This document shows positions 1 to 9,200 of a DNA stretch of 9,753 nt, piece after piece (the first letter of the stretch is position 1; every line of letters starts with the position of its first letter). Made by a program: the position numbers and the translations under genes. The stretch lies in the NCBI GenBank assembly GCA_964541075.1, contig CAZIPZ010000155.1, positions 1 to 9,753 of the forward strand. The letters are read 5' to 3'. The DNA comes from CAZIPZ01 sp964541075. Its GTDB lineage: Bacteria; Acidobacteriota; Terriglobia; 20CM-2-55-15. The notes under the pieces are model-generated. The model did not search any database. It saw nothing but the letters and a program-made list of their open reading frames with translations, and was not told the origin of the DNA.

Positions 1-3000
1 TGTGCAAAACAATTCAGGCTCGCCCTCGGCATCGAGTCCATTGTCGGCCGCTGTCATGAATGGCCGGCCAAGAGGATCGAGGTGAGCCACCCTCGGAGTG
101 GCGGAATGTTTGAACGCTTTTTTGCAGGCGTCGTCTTGAGGTTCGTTTAGACGACGTTCGGACCAGGTGGGAAGATATTCGCTGCTGTCGAGAAGCCGGA
201 ACCAGTCACCCACGTCCGGATCGTCCGCAGGGCTGAATGCTGCGGGCGACGAGTCGGGATTCCGTGGGTCGAATCGAGCCGATGGATTCAGTGTGTCATT
301 GGCGTCGTATATGGTCTGAATCCACGAATCGAAAACGACCTTTTCCCATGTGTGGTCCGGGTGCAGCGTGGCAATGACGCGTCCCGCAGGATCATAAATG
401 AGGATCGGACTGACTCCGACCTTGCAGGCAAACTCAAAGTCGTGAGTTGGGCTGAAGAACGGTTCGTATTGGCGGACTGGCTTGCCTTTGTTGTTAAAGA
501 CCGTCCACCCGCTTCCCACCCATCGCGGAGTATGGGGATCCTGCAGATCAGGCTCGGCGTGGATCTTCCTTTGCACCTCGCGGCCGAATCCATCCGAAAA
601 GCTGAAGCCGATTTGTATTTTCGAGTTCTGCGCCGGCGCCAGATCGCTTTGGTGCATCTCGCGTGAAAACAGACAGGAAAAAGCGGGAGATCCGTTTTTC
701 GCATAGCGATTCAGGTCGTAGATTACGCGCGTGGTCGCGCCTCCGAGCAATGCGTCTGCAGCCACATGAGGGTCCAAAGCGTTGAAGAAGTTGTCGATCT
801 CCTGGCTGGTAAGGTCCGGATTGAAATCCGTCGAAAACTTGTCGCCTTCGGCCCCGCCGGGCGGTCCACTTTCTTTACCCATCACGACAGTGCCGGCAAC
901 CATGCCCATTGCGTCAAACCGAACTTCGGAACGGTTGCCGTTGGCGTCAGTAACGAGCTCCGGCTGCAGAACCCGGTAATCACTCTTTGCACTCGTTCTG
1001 TTTTCCAACGCGTCTTCGACGCTCGCCAGCAGAAGATCGTGCGCGTCGTAATCCACATACGTGCTGCTGCCGAAAACGTCCTCGAAACGGCGGGGGAGAA
1101 AAAAATGCGATGTGGCTTCGGCCAGTTCGTCCGCTTTTAAATCTCGAGAATAGAAAGTCAGGCCGGAAGGAATCCAATAGTCGCCGTTTCCATCGCAATC
1201 GACATAACCGCCCCCATCAGAATCTTTTCCCGTCAAGACAGCAGCGGCATTGGGCAGCAGATTCTCCATCGACCCGTCTGGACGTTTTCGCTGGTAGATA
1301 CTCACAATCTGATCTCGTGTCAAAGTGAGCTGATAACTCTCTCCGGGCAGCGCCTTGGTTTCGAGGACGCCCAGAGGGAGCAACACCGTCAGATCGTCTT
1401 TGCGATAGTGTGTGCGGACGTTCTTCAATAGACGCTTCTGTGCAGTGACTGCCGTCCAGTCTTCAAAACTGAAGCGTGAAGCGCCGTTAGGAGGCTCAAA
1501 ATCGGCGACTTCGTATGTTCGAATGTCGGACTGCTGGGGGGCGCGGAAGTCATCCGGATGTTTTACCGCGTCATCAATTGCATTGGTGAAATCAGTTTCC
1601 ATGCATGTGATCAGAAGACCGGTCTGTTTTTTCTGGTCACGCTGGTCCTGAAGCGGCGAGCTTATCCGGCCGTAAGCGATAGCAGCCTGGCGGAGTACGT
1701 TGCCGTACCTGTCCGTTGCCAGTATCAGGCTGTGCGTGATGCGTGGGTCAAGCGGATTGCGCTCATAGTGATAGTCAATGGTCTCTCTCGGATGAACGTA
1801 GAACACACAGTGGCGATCGGCGCCTTCCCGCTGCAAACACTCGATCGTGTAGTTGCGTTCCGACACACTGTAGGGTTGGTCCTGTTTCGCGCTGCCATCA
1901 AGCGCATATACCTCGTGCCGCAGGATCGAACCCTTTAATGCGCGACACGCTTGGCGTTCCTCATCGGTGGACATCCCGGCGGGGAGCACGGTGTCTTCGA
2001 GCAGCAGTGCACGCGCTGCCGCATCGTCGAGTTCGGGTTGGCGGTAGTACTCGCCGCGATCATTGGCATCCAAAAAGCCGGCAAAGTAGTCGGAGATGTG
2101 ATTACGATTGACGAACGCGCCCGTGTGAAACCACGTCTTCGTGTACACGGGAGGAACATGAGAGGCTGCATCAATATTAACGGCGTCGGCCAACCGGCCG
2201 GTTGGACTCAGCGTTGCAAACTCCTCCGTATCCCACTGGTCGACTCGCCCAAAGCCACGGAATTCGCGCTCGAGCCCGTCGTAATAACCGTGATGGTAGG
2301 CATACCGAGTGACGAAGCGGTTTCGACTGATGCGATCGAACGTTTCCACGCGCTCGACAACGTGCACTGGGAAAGGAAGCCTCGTGATCCATGGCTGTCC
2401 TGCGCACCTGTCCGCAAGATAGAACCGTGTCGACGGTGCGTAGGAGATGAGGGTCTCTGCGCCAAGACCGTTCTCAACGGACGTGAGCAGATGCGGCTTG
2501 AGGCCGCCCATGAGATCGATATAGCGCATCGGGCGGGCGGCGTCGGCCGGCAATCGTGACGACCAGACGAGACATGACGTGCCGGCGCCAAAAAGGTCCA
2601 CTACCGCTACCGAGGAGGCGTCGTTTAAGGAGGGGAAACTCCCTTCCAAGCACTCCGCGGCATGCCACGCATTTCNNNNNNNNNNCGCACTCGTTTCGAT
2701 AAACCGCTGCACCGTCGCTGCCGATATAGATGATGCCAACAGCGCCGGCCCCGTCGATGTCTGCTAATCGAATGCGCTTCGGATCGAACCGGTCAGCGGA
2801 ATCAAACAACGGCGAGTTGTCCATGGTCACTCGGGGTCCAAACCTGCCGTATCCCAGGTTTGGCCAATAGCAAACCTCGCCATTTCGGATGCGAACGATA
2901 TCCGTAAGACCATCGCCACTAAAATCCGCCAGGTGAATCGACTCGGCTGCATGGGCAACGACAAGCCGCGGCCCCTTCTCTTCATCGGCCGAGTGGAAGA

Positions 3001-4732
3001 CCCGATTCGCGGACTTGAAACCGGCTTCGCCAAGAGATTCATACCAGGTGAATACATTGTCTTCGGTGAGAAGAATGTCCGCGTTGCCGTCGCCCGTGAG
3101 ATCAATCAACTTCAGGACTGGAGCGCTCCAGTCGATGTTCGGGAAAGAGGCGAAATTCCTGAATTCTTGCCAACCCGCGTCCTCCGTGCGTTCGTAAAAA
3201 CCGGCGGCCGCCCCACTGAAGTCAACGAGGTCAAGCTGGCCGTCAGCCGACAAATCCATAAACTGAACGTTACGCGCCGCCAAAGATGCGTTCGGCTTTT
3301 GACCGACAACCTCGGTCGGACCGAACCGGTCGAACTCCATCGCCAGGCCATCCGCAGTCCGGTTCAACACCGGGCTCAGGTTGCGTTTGTAAAACCAGGC
3401 GCTCGCCTCTTCGGAAATAACGCCCGAGATGCCTTCACCATCGAGATCCAGCCACTGATAATGTTCCCCATCCACACCGATCGGCAGATTCTTCAGACTT
3501 CTCAAATCGATCTCTCTGACCCGGCCGTCCAGTTCGGCCGGCGCATACCCGAACTGGACAGGCGGAAGTGTTCTTTTCAAAAACTTCCCACCCTTGTAGA
3601 CGTAACCCGATTGAACCGCCGAAGTCATAAAAGATCCCACCGGGCTTTCCCGGTAGACAAACTCTGTCGAACGGACCAGGTAATCCGCCGTATCGAGCTC
3701 GGGAAAGTGATGAAACATCAGAATGCGCCGGCAGAGGCGATAAGTGCGAACTTCGAAGCCGGACCGATATGAAGAGAAGGCATCCTGCCGCACGCTCCAC
3801 GGTTTCAGTTCGGCCATAGTGCTTTCGACAAATACATTTCTTTCGCTGTCGGGATCCAGCAGCGTGTAGTGCTGCTCTCCATAGTCGAATACGATCTCGA
3901 ACATCCAGTCGTCGAGCTCCACGGGATCCGTAGCCTGGCCATTGGCATCCCGATTCGGTTTACGGTTCCCATACCGGATGCGCTTAATGTAGCGGTTTGC
4001 AGAACGTTGCTCCGGCGCTCGGTTCCGTTCATTTATGAGATTGAGGTCAATGGCGGCGGAGTCTTCTGGAACATACCCATAGATGATGGCATTGCCCTTG
4101 TCATCGTAGCTGCTGGAAGCCAGCCAGCTGAAGATGCGGTCGGGGCGATCGGGATCGGCAATCCTGCTTTCCGGAGTCGCACCATACCAGGTGGTGATGT
4201 TGTCATCGGAAATCGTCCGCCAAAAGACATCTGCGAGCTGCGACGCATCCTGGTTGGTCCATCGTTCCATGCGCGCAAACTTCCCTTCGATTCGTGGGCG
4301 GAATCTCTGAACGAGATAGGCTTGGCCTCTCAAGATGCGTGTCGGGATGGGATCCTGTGGGATCATCACAAGGTCCTCGACTCCGGACAGGATGAACACA
4401 TCTGAATTTGCGGCGTCGTCATACTTGGGTATGCCCTTATCGGTCTTCCGCGTTATTGACGGCAATGACAAGCTCCACCCGAATCCGAACACACCGTTTC
4501 CAAATCCCGAGTTGTAAGAAACAGCAAGCTGTGGATTGAAGCCCGACCGCCCCGGGCTCGTGTAGATCGGCACCGAAATCGACCCCGTGCCGTTCACCGG
4601 ATTGGCCGTGAATTTTTCGCCGATGCCACGGATGGCGCCGCCGCCTTTCGGAAGGGATATGGACGGGGGAGAAAGGGCGATTTGTTGGGTGGCTTCCTGA
4701 GTTGCGAAGCGCTCATAAGGCTTCATCTGCAT
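1..4732 (-). CDS. TcB-type Tc-toxin cocoon protein, probable TcB-TcC fusion (3' end off window)
   Basis: TcB-type subunit of an insecticidal toxin complex. In known systems TcB and TcC form a hollow cocoon holding a cleaved toxin, and the TcB propeller docks on the TcA pore. Start ATG 4732 follows GAGGGA nine bases upstream; an in-frame TGA lies at 4780-4778. The N-terminus shows the SpvB signature (LPKGGGAIRGIGEKF, about residues 27-41; SPGRSGFNPQLAVSYNSG, about 59-76) and no signal peptide. Propeller-type DxDGxG or similar motifs occur near residues 428, 493, 544, 602 and 657. Omitting the N run, the TcdB middle domains follow (VAVVDLFGAGTSCLVWSS at 705-722; YIDLMGGLKPHLL; HHGYYDGLEREFRGFG at 810-825). 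RHS-like strands (TDRYGN, DANGN, SDGFGRE, YDPAGR, LDPLGRPF) continue to residue 1574 at the edge. TcB alone is usually about 1,450-1,500 residues, so a TcC fusion is inferred. A literal translation wrongly ends at 2474 after the N run. No TcA gene is adjacent. Confidence 0.93.
2676..2685. other. Assembly gap (10 N) inside the Tc gene, probably zero true length
   Basis: Ten N separate two parts of the Tc reading frame. The upstream part uses minus-strand codons whose first base is at positions equal to 1 modulo 3; the downstream part uses 0 modulo 3. Deleting the ten N joins a final G at 2686 to GA at 2675-2674, making a glycine codon and the local sequence YRNECGNAWHAAE. As I recall, TcB proteins carry N-x-S-G-N-x-W exactly here. 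The true missing length should therefore be 0 or a small multiple of 3, and the apparent frameshift is an artefact of a fixed-size placeholder. Confidence 0.85.
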
Positions 4733-4741
4733 TCGCTGCTT

Positions 4742-4747
4742 TCCCTC
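4742..4747 (-). promoter_or_regulatory. Ribosome binding site of the Tc gene
   Basis: GAGGGA on the minus strand, nine bases before ATG 4732. It supports that start over the in-frame ATG two codons later, which would lie 15 bases away. Confidence 0.7.
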
Positions 4748-4803
4748 AGCCTTGGCCCTGATCGCGGGCGATACGCGTCACGAATCGTTGATTAAATTCC
4801 GTT

Positions 4804-4824
4804 TACGGCCTTCTTCAAGCCGTA
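4804..4824. promoter_or_regulatory. Hairpin 1 upstream of the Tc gene
   Basis: Inverted repeat TACGGC...GCCGTA with two further TT/AA pairs inside. This gives eight pairs, a single bulged base and a four-base loop. It lies about 70-90 bases upstream of the Tc start, so it would sit in the 5' leader if transcription begins further upstream. No T-run follows on either strand, so it does not look like a standard intrinsic terminator. An operator half-set or leader structure is possible. Confidence 0.45.
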
Positions 4825-4841
4825 TGCCGCCCAATATTGCC

Positions 4842-4859
4842 AAACGCATGAGTGCGTTT
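4842..4859. promoter_or_regulatory. Hairpin 2 upstream of the Tc gene
   Basis: Perfect inverted repeat AAACGCA, TGAG loop, TGCGTTT: seven pairs and a four-base loop. It lies about 110-127 bases before the Tc start and 17 bases from hairpin 1, with an 8-base palindrome CAATATTG between them. No poly-T tail follows. It may be a regulator site or a leader RNA structure; function is unknown. Confidence 0.45.
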
Positions 4860-5005
4860 ATTGAAAGAGATTCTTCTCGTTCCGTCGTTTTGGATCGATG
4901 AACTCGGAATTACTTTCCGCTGTTATTCCGTTGGGCCCAGAGGCTTGCACGATGTGGACCATCGGCGTGCATTAGGAAAATCATCATGTTGCGAGGTAGG
5001 ATCGC

Positions 5006-5029
5006 GACAACCTTTCCCGGAAAGTTGTC
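5006..5029. promoter_or_regulatory. 24-nt near-perfect palindrome in the divergent intergenic region
   Basis: Arms GACAA-(c)-CTTTCC and GGAAAG-TTGTC around a single central C give eleven complementary pairs with one bulged base. It lies 99 bases before GTG 5128 and about 270 bases before the Tc start, between two divergent genes. High symmetry with almost no loop fits a protein-binding operator better than an RNA hairpin. No T-run follows on either strand. The binding factor cannot be named from sequence. Confidence 0.55.
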
Positions 5030-5127
5030 ATTCTGGCATGCACCACGGACTGCGACGCCGGCTTGGGCGGACGTCTTGTCAAAGCGAATACCCCATCAGA
5101 TTTTATGGATGGTAAACCAATCGAGCG

Positions 5128-6078
5128 GTGACCGCATATGCGGTGCGGAGACGCCTTCTGAATCGACACTTCGCTCGTCGCTCCAAATCAAACATCAATC
5201 TTGGTTTAGACGAATTGGCATGCATTGCCAGAAGCGCCCATCCCGTTAGGATTGACGTTGGTGGAACTGCAGTGTATCCCGTCGAAGCATTCAGAACATG
5301 CGCTGATTTGTTTGGAAGCCGTCATGCTCATCTCGCCGTCGATTGTCTAGGGGGCGCTATCGATACTCACGGAACCCAAAAAAAACTGCGGGTGGAAACT
5401 TCGGAGGCCAGGAGTAGCGCCGCCAGTTCGCAAGCACCGGCTAATTTCCTGGAGCGTATCCAGTTATTACAAAATCTCGCCGGCGCTCAACGACAGGATG
5501 AGCTGGCGAATGCCCTTAAAGATTGCCTTAAAAGGGCGACTACGGACCCCAAATGCCCCATCGGAGCTCTCGCCTTATCGAGTACGCACGAAGATCCTGA
5601 ACGCCTGTTCGCAAACGCGACTACTCCATTCAGACCACCCCAATCTGAATTAGAGTTCATTGACGCCGTCATTCGCCCGCTGAGCGCGTCCAGCCCCAAT
5701 TGCGCTGAGCCAGGCCACGAATTCATTGAGGCTTTGCGTGAATGTGGTCGCTCTATCTATTTCGATCGCAGTTGCCCAATGTACGCCCTATTCCACCGGC
5801 AGTTTTCATCGCTGGAAGTGTTCGCCGACATTGCCGCATTAGCGGATGAAGCGGTGGAACGCATTGGAATAGAGAAAGTACGGGATCTAGCCACAGTCAT
5901 TCGGGGATTTGGACAAGTAACCTTTCATCCACCAAGCATCGAAGATACAAACCGGCTATCTCGATTGGCAGCTGCATTGGCACGAGTTGCCGACGACACG
6001 GGAAATGTTGATCTGGCAGCCAGAATCCGGAGCGCAGAGAACCGGATCGAGGAACTGTCACGATCTGACAGGACCTGA
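5128..6078 (+). CDS. Hypothetical protein with duplicated cysteine-containing module
   Basis: I do not recognise this 316-residue protein. GTG 5128 is the outermost start after an in-frame TAA at 5113; it lacks a clear Shine-Dalgarno sequence, so the true start may lie further in. There is no signal peptide or membrane segment. Residues about 25-85 look like a small mixed domain (GLDELACIARSAHPVRIDVG). The rest looks largely helical and holds two imperfect repeats, about 107-165 and 177-235. They share the pattern E-x3-AL-[KR]-[DE]-C-x9-C-P-x2-AL followed by FA; the cysteine pairs are 133/143 and 206/216. The C-terminus (about 275-313) is charged and helical. Third-position GC in a sampled stretch is lower than at the start of the Tc gene, which may hint at separate origin. 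The gene is divergent from the Tc gene and convergent with the beta-helix gene. Coding status rests on its 316-codon length and the protein-level repeat. Confidence 0.68.
   Translation: MTAYAVRRRLLNRHFARRSKSNINLGLDELACIARSAHPVRIDVGGTAVYPVEAFRTCADLFGSRHAHLAVDCLGGAIDTHGTQKKLRVETSEARSSAASSQAPANFLERIQLLQNLAGAQRQDELANALKDCLKRATTDPKCPIGALALSSTHEDPERLFANATTPFRPPQSELEFIDAVIRPLSASSPNCAEPGHEFIEALRECGRSIYFDRSCPMYALFHRQFSSLEVFADIAALADEAVERIGIEKVRDLATVIRGFGQVTFHPPSIEDTNRLSRLAAALARVADDTGNVDLAARIRSAENRIEELSRSDRT
6055..6071. repeat. Inverted repeat at the 3' end of the 316-residue gene
   Basis: Perfect six-base arms CTGTCA and TGACAG around a five-base loop, lying in the last codons just before the TGA stop. 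It might contribute to transcription end or RNA stability between the convergent genes. It has no T-run and moderate GC, so a terminator call is not justified. Confidence 0.35.
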
Positions 6079-6149
6079 TGCAAAAGGGATAAGACGCAAG
6101 GCCATTCTTGAAGCGGTCGCCCAATACCTCTTCACTAAAGCGACAGACT

Positions 6150-6180
6150 CGTGCAAATCCCGTGCATTTCCGTGTTCGCC
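6150..6180 (+). repeat. Short CGTG-phased tandem motif in the convergent intergenic region
   Basis: CGTG recurs at 6150, 6161 and 6171, in units CGTGCAAATCC, CGTGCATTTC and CGTGTTCGCC, a period of 10-11 bases. From general familiarity this resembles dispersed intergenic repeats with CCGTG-rich phrasing seen in some environmental bacteria; I cannot search for copies. A weak stem CAGATC/GGTCTG follows at 6185-6204. The stretch 6079-6215 holds nothing else I can support. Confidence 0.35.
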
Positions 6181-6215
6181 GGCGCAGATCAAAATTCAGG
6201 TCTGCGTCAGATTGG

Positions 6216-9200
6216 TCATCGAGCCTGCGAGTTACGAGCGTGCTCATCGAAAGAGCCGGTAAACGTGATGAATTTCATGGTAAAGCCCTGACCGTTCGAA
6301 AGGTCCGGAACATAGATTCCTGGCGCAGCCATTTCGATTCTGTGTAAAGCAGGAATCGCGGAGAGGACGAAATCCGTTCTGTCATTCAGATGACCGCGCA
6401 AACCGACAACAGCTATATCACTGCCGGTCGGTGACGAAATGCGAACGACGCCGTTAAACGATGCCGGAATGGTTTCGAATCCTGGAACTTCATTGAGAAA
6501 GAACGCAGCATGGCTGAAGGGCGGGGCCTCGACGGACGCGCTCAATCCTGTCGGGGATCCGTTCATTTGAAGGAGCTCGAAATTTATCTGTTCACTACGG
6601 CCGGAGGCATTCATTACAGCCAGGCCCGTGCGGATGGCATCTGCAGCGCTATTCTCCACGTACACGTTGAAGATATTTTCAGGTTCGATCGCAGACACTC
6701 CAGTCAACCCGACAGTCACTCCAGCGTCGTTGCTGTAGCTCAACATCGCAAAGGCCGCGGGCGCGGGATCGGAATTTGCCGGCCTCAATGCGGCGGCCCC
6801 GAGCCGTGCATTGCCGTAATTTCCTGTTGTGAAGTAGCTGCGCGAACTGCGAGCCGGCACACGGTACGCGATTTGGGATTGGACGCCTGCCACGACGGCA
6901 AAATCATCTCCGAAATCCGGATTTCCGTGATCGAACAACTCCAAATTTCCTGAGATTTCAAAGTCCGTCGGATTGACCAAAACAAACTCTGTTCTCCATC
7001 CTGCACCGTCTGCAAAGTGAGGGATGTACAACGGTGCTGAACGAACCACATCAAGCCGGGCAGTCGGAAGAGCGACTGCCAAGAATTCTGAACGCTCGTT
7101 GGTGAAACCGCGAAGCACGACAGCCCTCACTGGTGAGTTCGAATGGAACGTCAGCGTCCCATTTAACTCAGCAGGAGAATTGAACGGACTCTCATCGAGA
7201 AATCGCGCGAGTTGGCTGTGAGCGGGAAGATTCACGCTTCCCTGAGCAACCTGGAACCCGTTTCGGTCAGTCATATAGAAGGAGACGATTGCGTCCCACT
7301 CATTCGGATTCGCGATGGCAAGTCCGGTCTTCACGGTAGGACTGATCTCCGCGAAAATCCGGCCCTGCGTGGCCAAATGGGAAGCGGGAATTGCCGTTTC
7401 GTTGATCAACACCCCTTCACGCCGGTTGGCAAGAAGGGCAAGTCCTGGGGCGGCATTCGGTGTTGGATGCAATTCGGCGAAGCCCGCTGTTGGAACAACC
7501 GTTCCGGAAGCACTTAACGGCAGGGCTGCGTCGGTCAAGCCTCTAATCTCACTTTCACCTGTTGTTAGAGGGCTCGAAAAAGGCGAGCCGCCATACTCGA
7601 AACCATCCAGCCAAATCCAGGCTGCCTTCGAAGCTGGGTTTTTTTGGCCCGTTGCTTCAATAGCAATCGTGTGCGGCCCCCACGAAAGCCCGCCCTGCAC
7701 AAAGACAGCTTCTGGGATGCTGGATGCCGGCCGGTACAGGTCGATTTCCGTTTTCAGCGCGCCGTCTACGTACACTCTTGCGATTCCAGCCCGTTCACCT
7801 CGATTCGAGATCCATTTGACCGACTCCCCCACAAAGGAGAACGTTGCGCGCGCACCAGCGGTGTTGGCGATCCTCGCGGTCGAATTGGAGAAATGTTTGC
7901 CGACGTCGTCCTTCCATCTGCCCACGTATAGGATCGCGCTGTTCGATTGATCAATGCTGAAAAGCGACGGAATGTATTCAAAGGCGCCGATATCCGGCCG
8001 CGTTTCGTGCAAGACCTGGTCACCGCGTGAATTCTTGTAAAGCCAGACAGCGTCCCCGGCGTGCCTCCGCACTGCCGATGCCAACACGATCGAGTTGGCG
8101 TTGTGGTTGATCGACCTGATTTGCACCACATTGTCGGCTGAACCGACTGCAATCCAATCCGGTTGCGTCCCCGCCCAGCCGTCCTGAAATACCCCGGCGT
8201 TGGTGACGAAAAGAACCTTCCCGTTGCCGCTATCATTGGAGCGGACGGTAGTCAGAGGTCCTCCGGCATCGCGAGCCGGTGATTCACTCCCGATATGAAA
8301 GTCGCCTGCGGCGGCATTCACGAATTCAGGGTCTCCCTGCACCAAATGAGGCTCGCTTGGATTCCCTCCGCCAAAGACAAGGTCGTAGTCCTTATTGATG
8401 CTGGCCCCGGACTCAACCAGGTAAACCCCGCCCCCCGGCGCCACTGAGCGATACCAGATGTTATTCAGAAAGAGGTTATTCTGGGAGTTCTCGCCGGCGT
8501 AAACCTGATAGTTGGAGGGGTAGTAATCGTAATTGTCGACAAACGTGTTGTTGTAAACATTGTTATTATCGGAATAGCGTAACGAGATCATTCCTTTGGA
8601 TCGGTGCGTAACGTTATGCCGAATGATCCAGCCATTCGATCCTTCCGTGTGCAGCAATACAAAGTGATTGTCCGGACTTGCGTTGTCGACTGAAACATTA
8701 CCCTCCATTAGCGAGTAACTTGTAACGCCGTTCGCCTGAATCCCGTCGATGTGGATCGGGTTGTTTGGCGAGGATGGCCCCAAGACGTTATTGCGATAAA
8801 CGTACCGGACGCCGTATGCAGTAAGGTAATCGGAAGTGTAGGAAACGGAGTTCTCTTCGATGAGAACATCGCTATTCGGCTCTCCGTAGAGGGCGGCGAA
8901 GGCCGGATGATCTCCCATCATTGAAACCTCCGTTCCGACGTTGCTGATCTGATTGCCCCGTATAGTGAGGAATCTGGCGCTTCCATGGGCTACTGCTGAG
9001 TGATTAGTATGATGAATGTAATTATTCAACACGCTAACTCCGGTGTTGTGTCCGGTGATGTAAACGCTGTGGAAGGCATCTGAAGAACCCGACGACATAC
9101 CCTGATTAGTGATCTCGAATCCTTCAATGGTTATGTAGCTTGCCGACGAGAGTGTAAATGCGCGCACCTTGGGGCGCGGAGAACCTGCGATAGCACGGTA

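Larger units (their letters stand above)
4733..5127. other. Divergent intergenic region between the Tc gene and the 316-residue gene
   Basis: These 395 bases separate two head-to-head genes and hold no credible coding frame. Small frames here (for example plus-strand 4852-5115 and 4986-5249) have no recognisable protein features. Three dyad elements are present: 4804-4824, 4842-4859 and 5006-5029. No convincing sigma-70 promoter was found. The nearest plus-strand candidate is TTGTCA at 5076-5081 followed by an AT-rich stretch at 5100-5106, but the spacing and -10 match are poor. Promoters for both flanking genes should lie in this region. Confidence 0.6.

Noticed and set aside
1951..2559. Plus-strand frame of 202 residues
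   Set aside because: Antisense to the well-supported Tc coding frame; the protein has no recognisable features.
2208..2591. Minus-strand frame of 127 residues, with others at 288-704, 980-1198 and 1935-2174
   Set aside because: Off-phase readings of the open Tc frame covering the same bases.
2474..2675. Literal continuation of the Tc frame across the N run to a stop at 2474
   Set aside because: The 66-residue tail has no family resemblance, while the neighbouring phase encodes strong TcB motifs over the same bases.
2933..3772. Plus-strand frame of 279 residues
   Set aside because: Antisense shadow of the Tc beta-propeller region; its composition mirrors the opposite strand.
5076..5106. Possible sigma-70 promoter for the 316-residue gene
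   Set aside because: The TTGTCA box is reasonable, but spacing of 18-19 and a poor -10 match make it indistinguishable from chance.
4852..5249. Plus-strand frames of 87 residues in the intergenic region
   Set aside because: No plausible protein features, and the second runs into the 316-residue gene in another phase.
5897..6347. Small frames across the convergent gap (minus 5897-6247; plus 5987-6262 and 6108-6347)
   Set aside because: They overlap the two real genes, are Arg/Ser-rich and lack ribosome sites; probably non-coding repeat sequence read through.
6510..6953. Plus-strand frames inside the beta-helix gene (also 7315-7950 and 9291-9589)
   Set aside because: Antisense to a gene with a signal peptide and clear domain pattern; no independent support.
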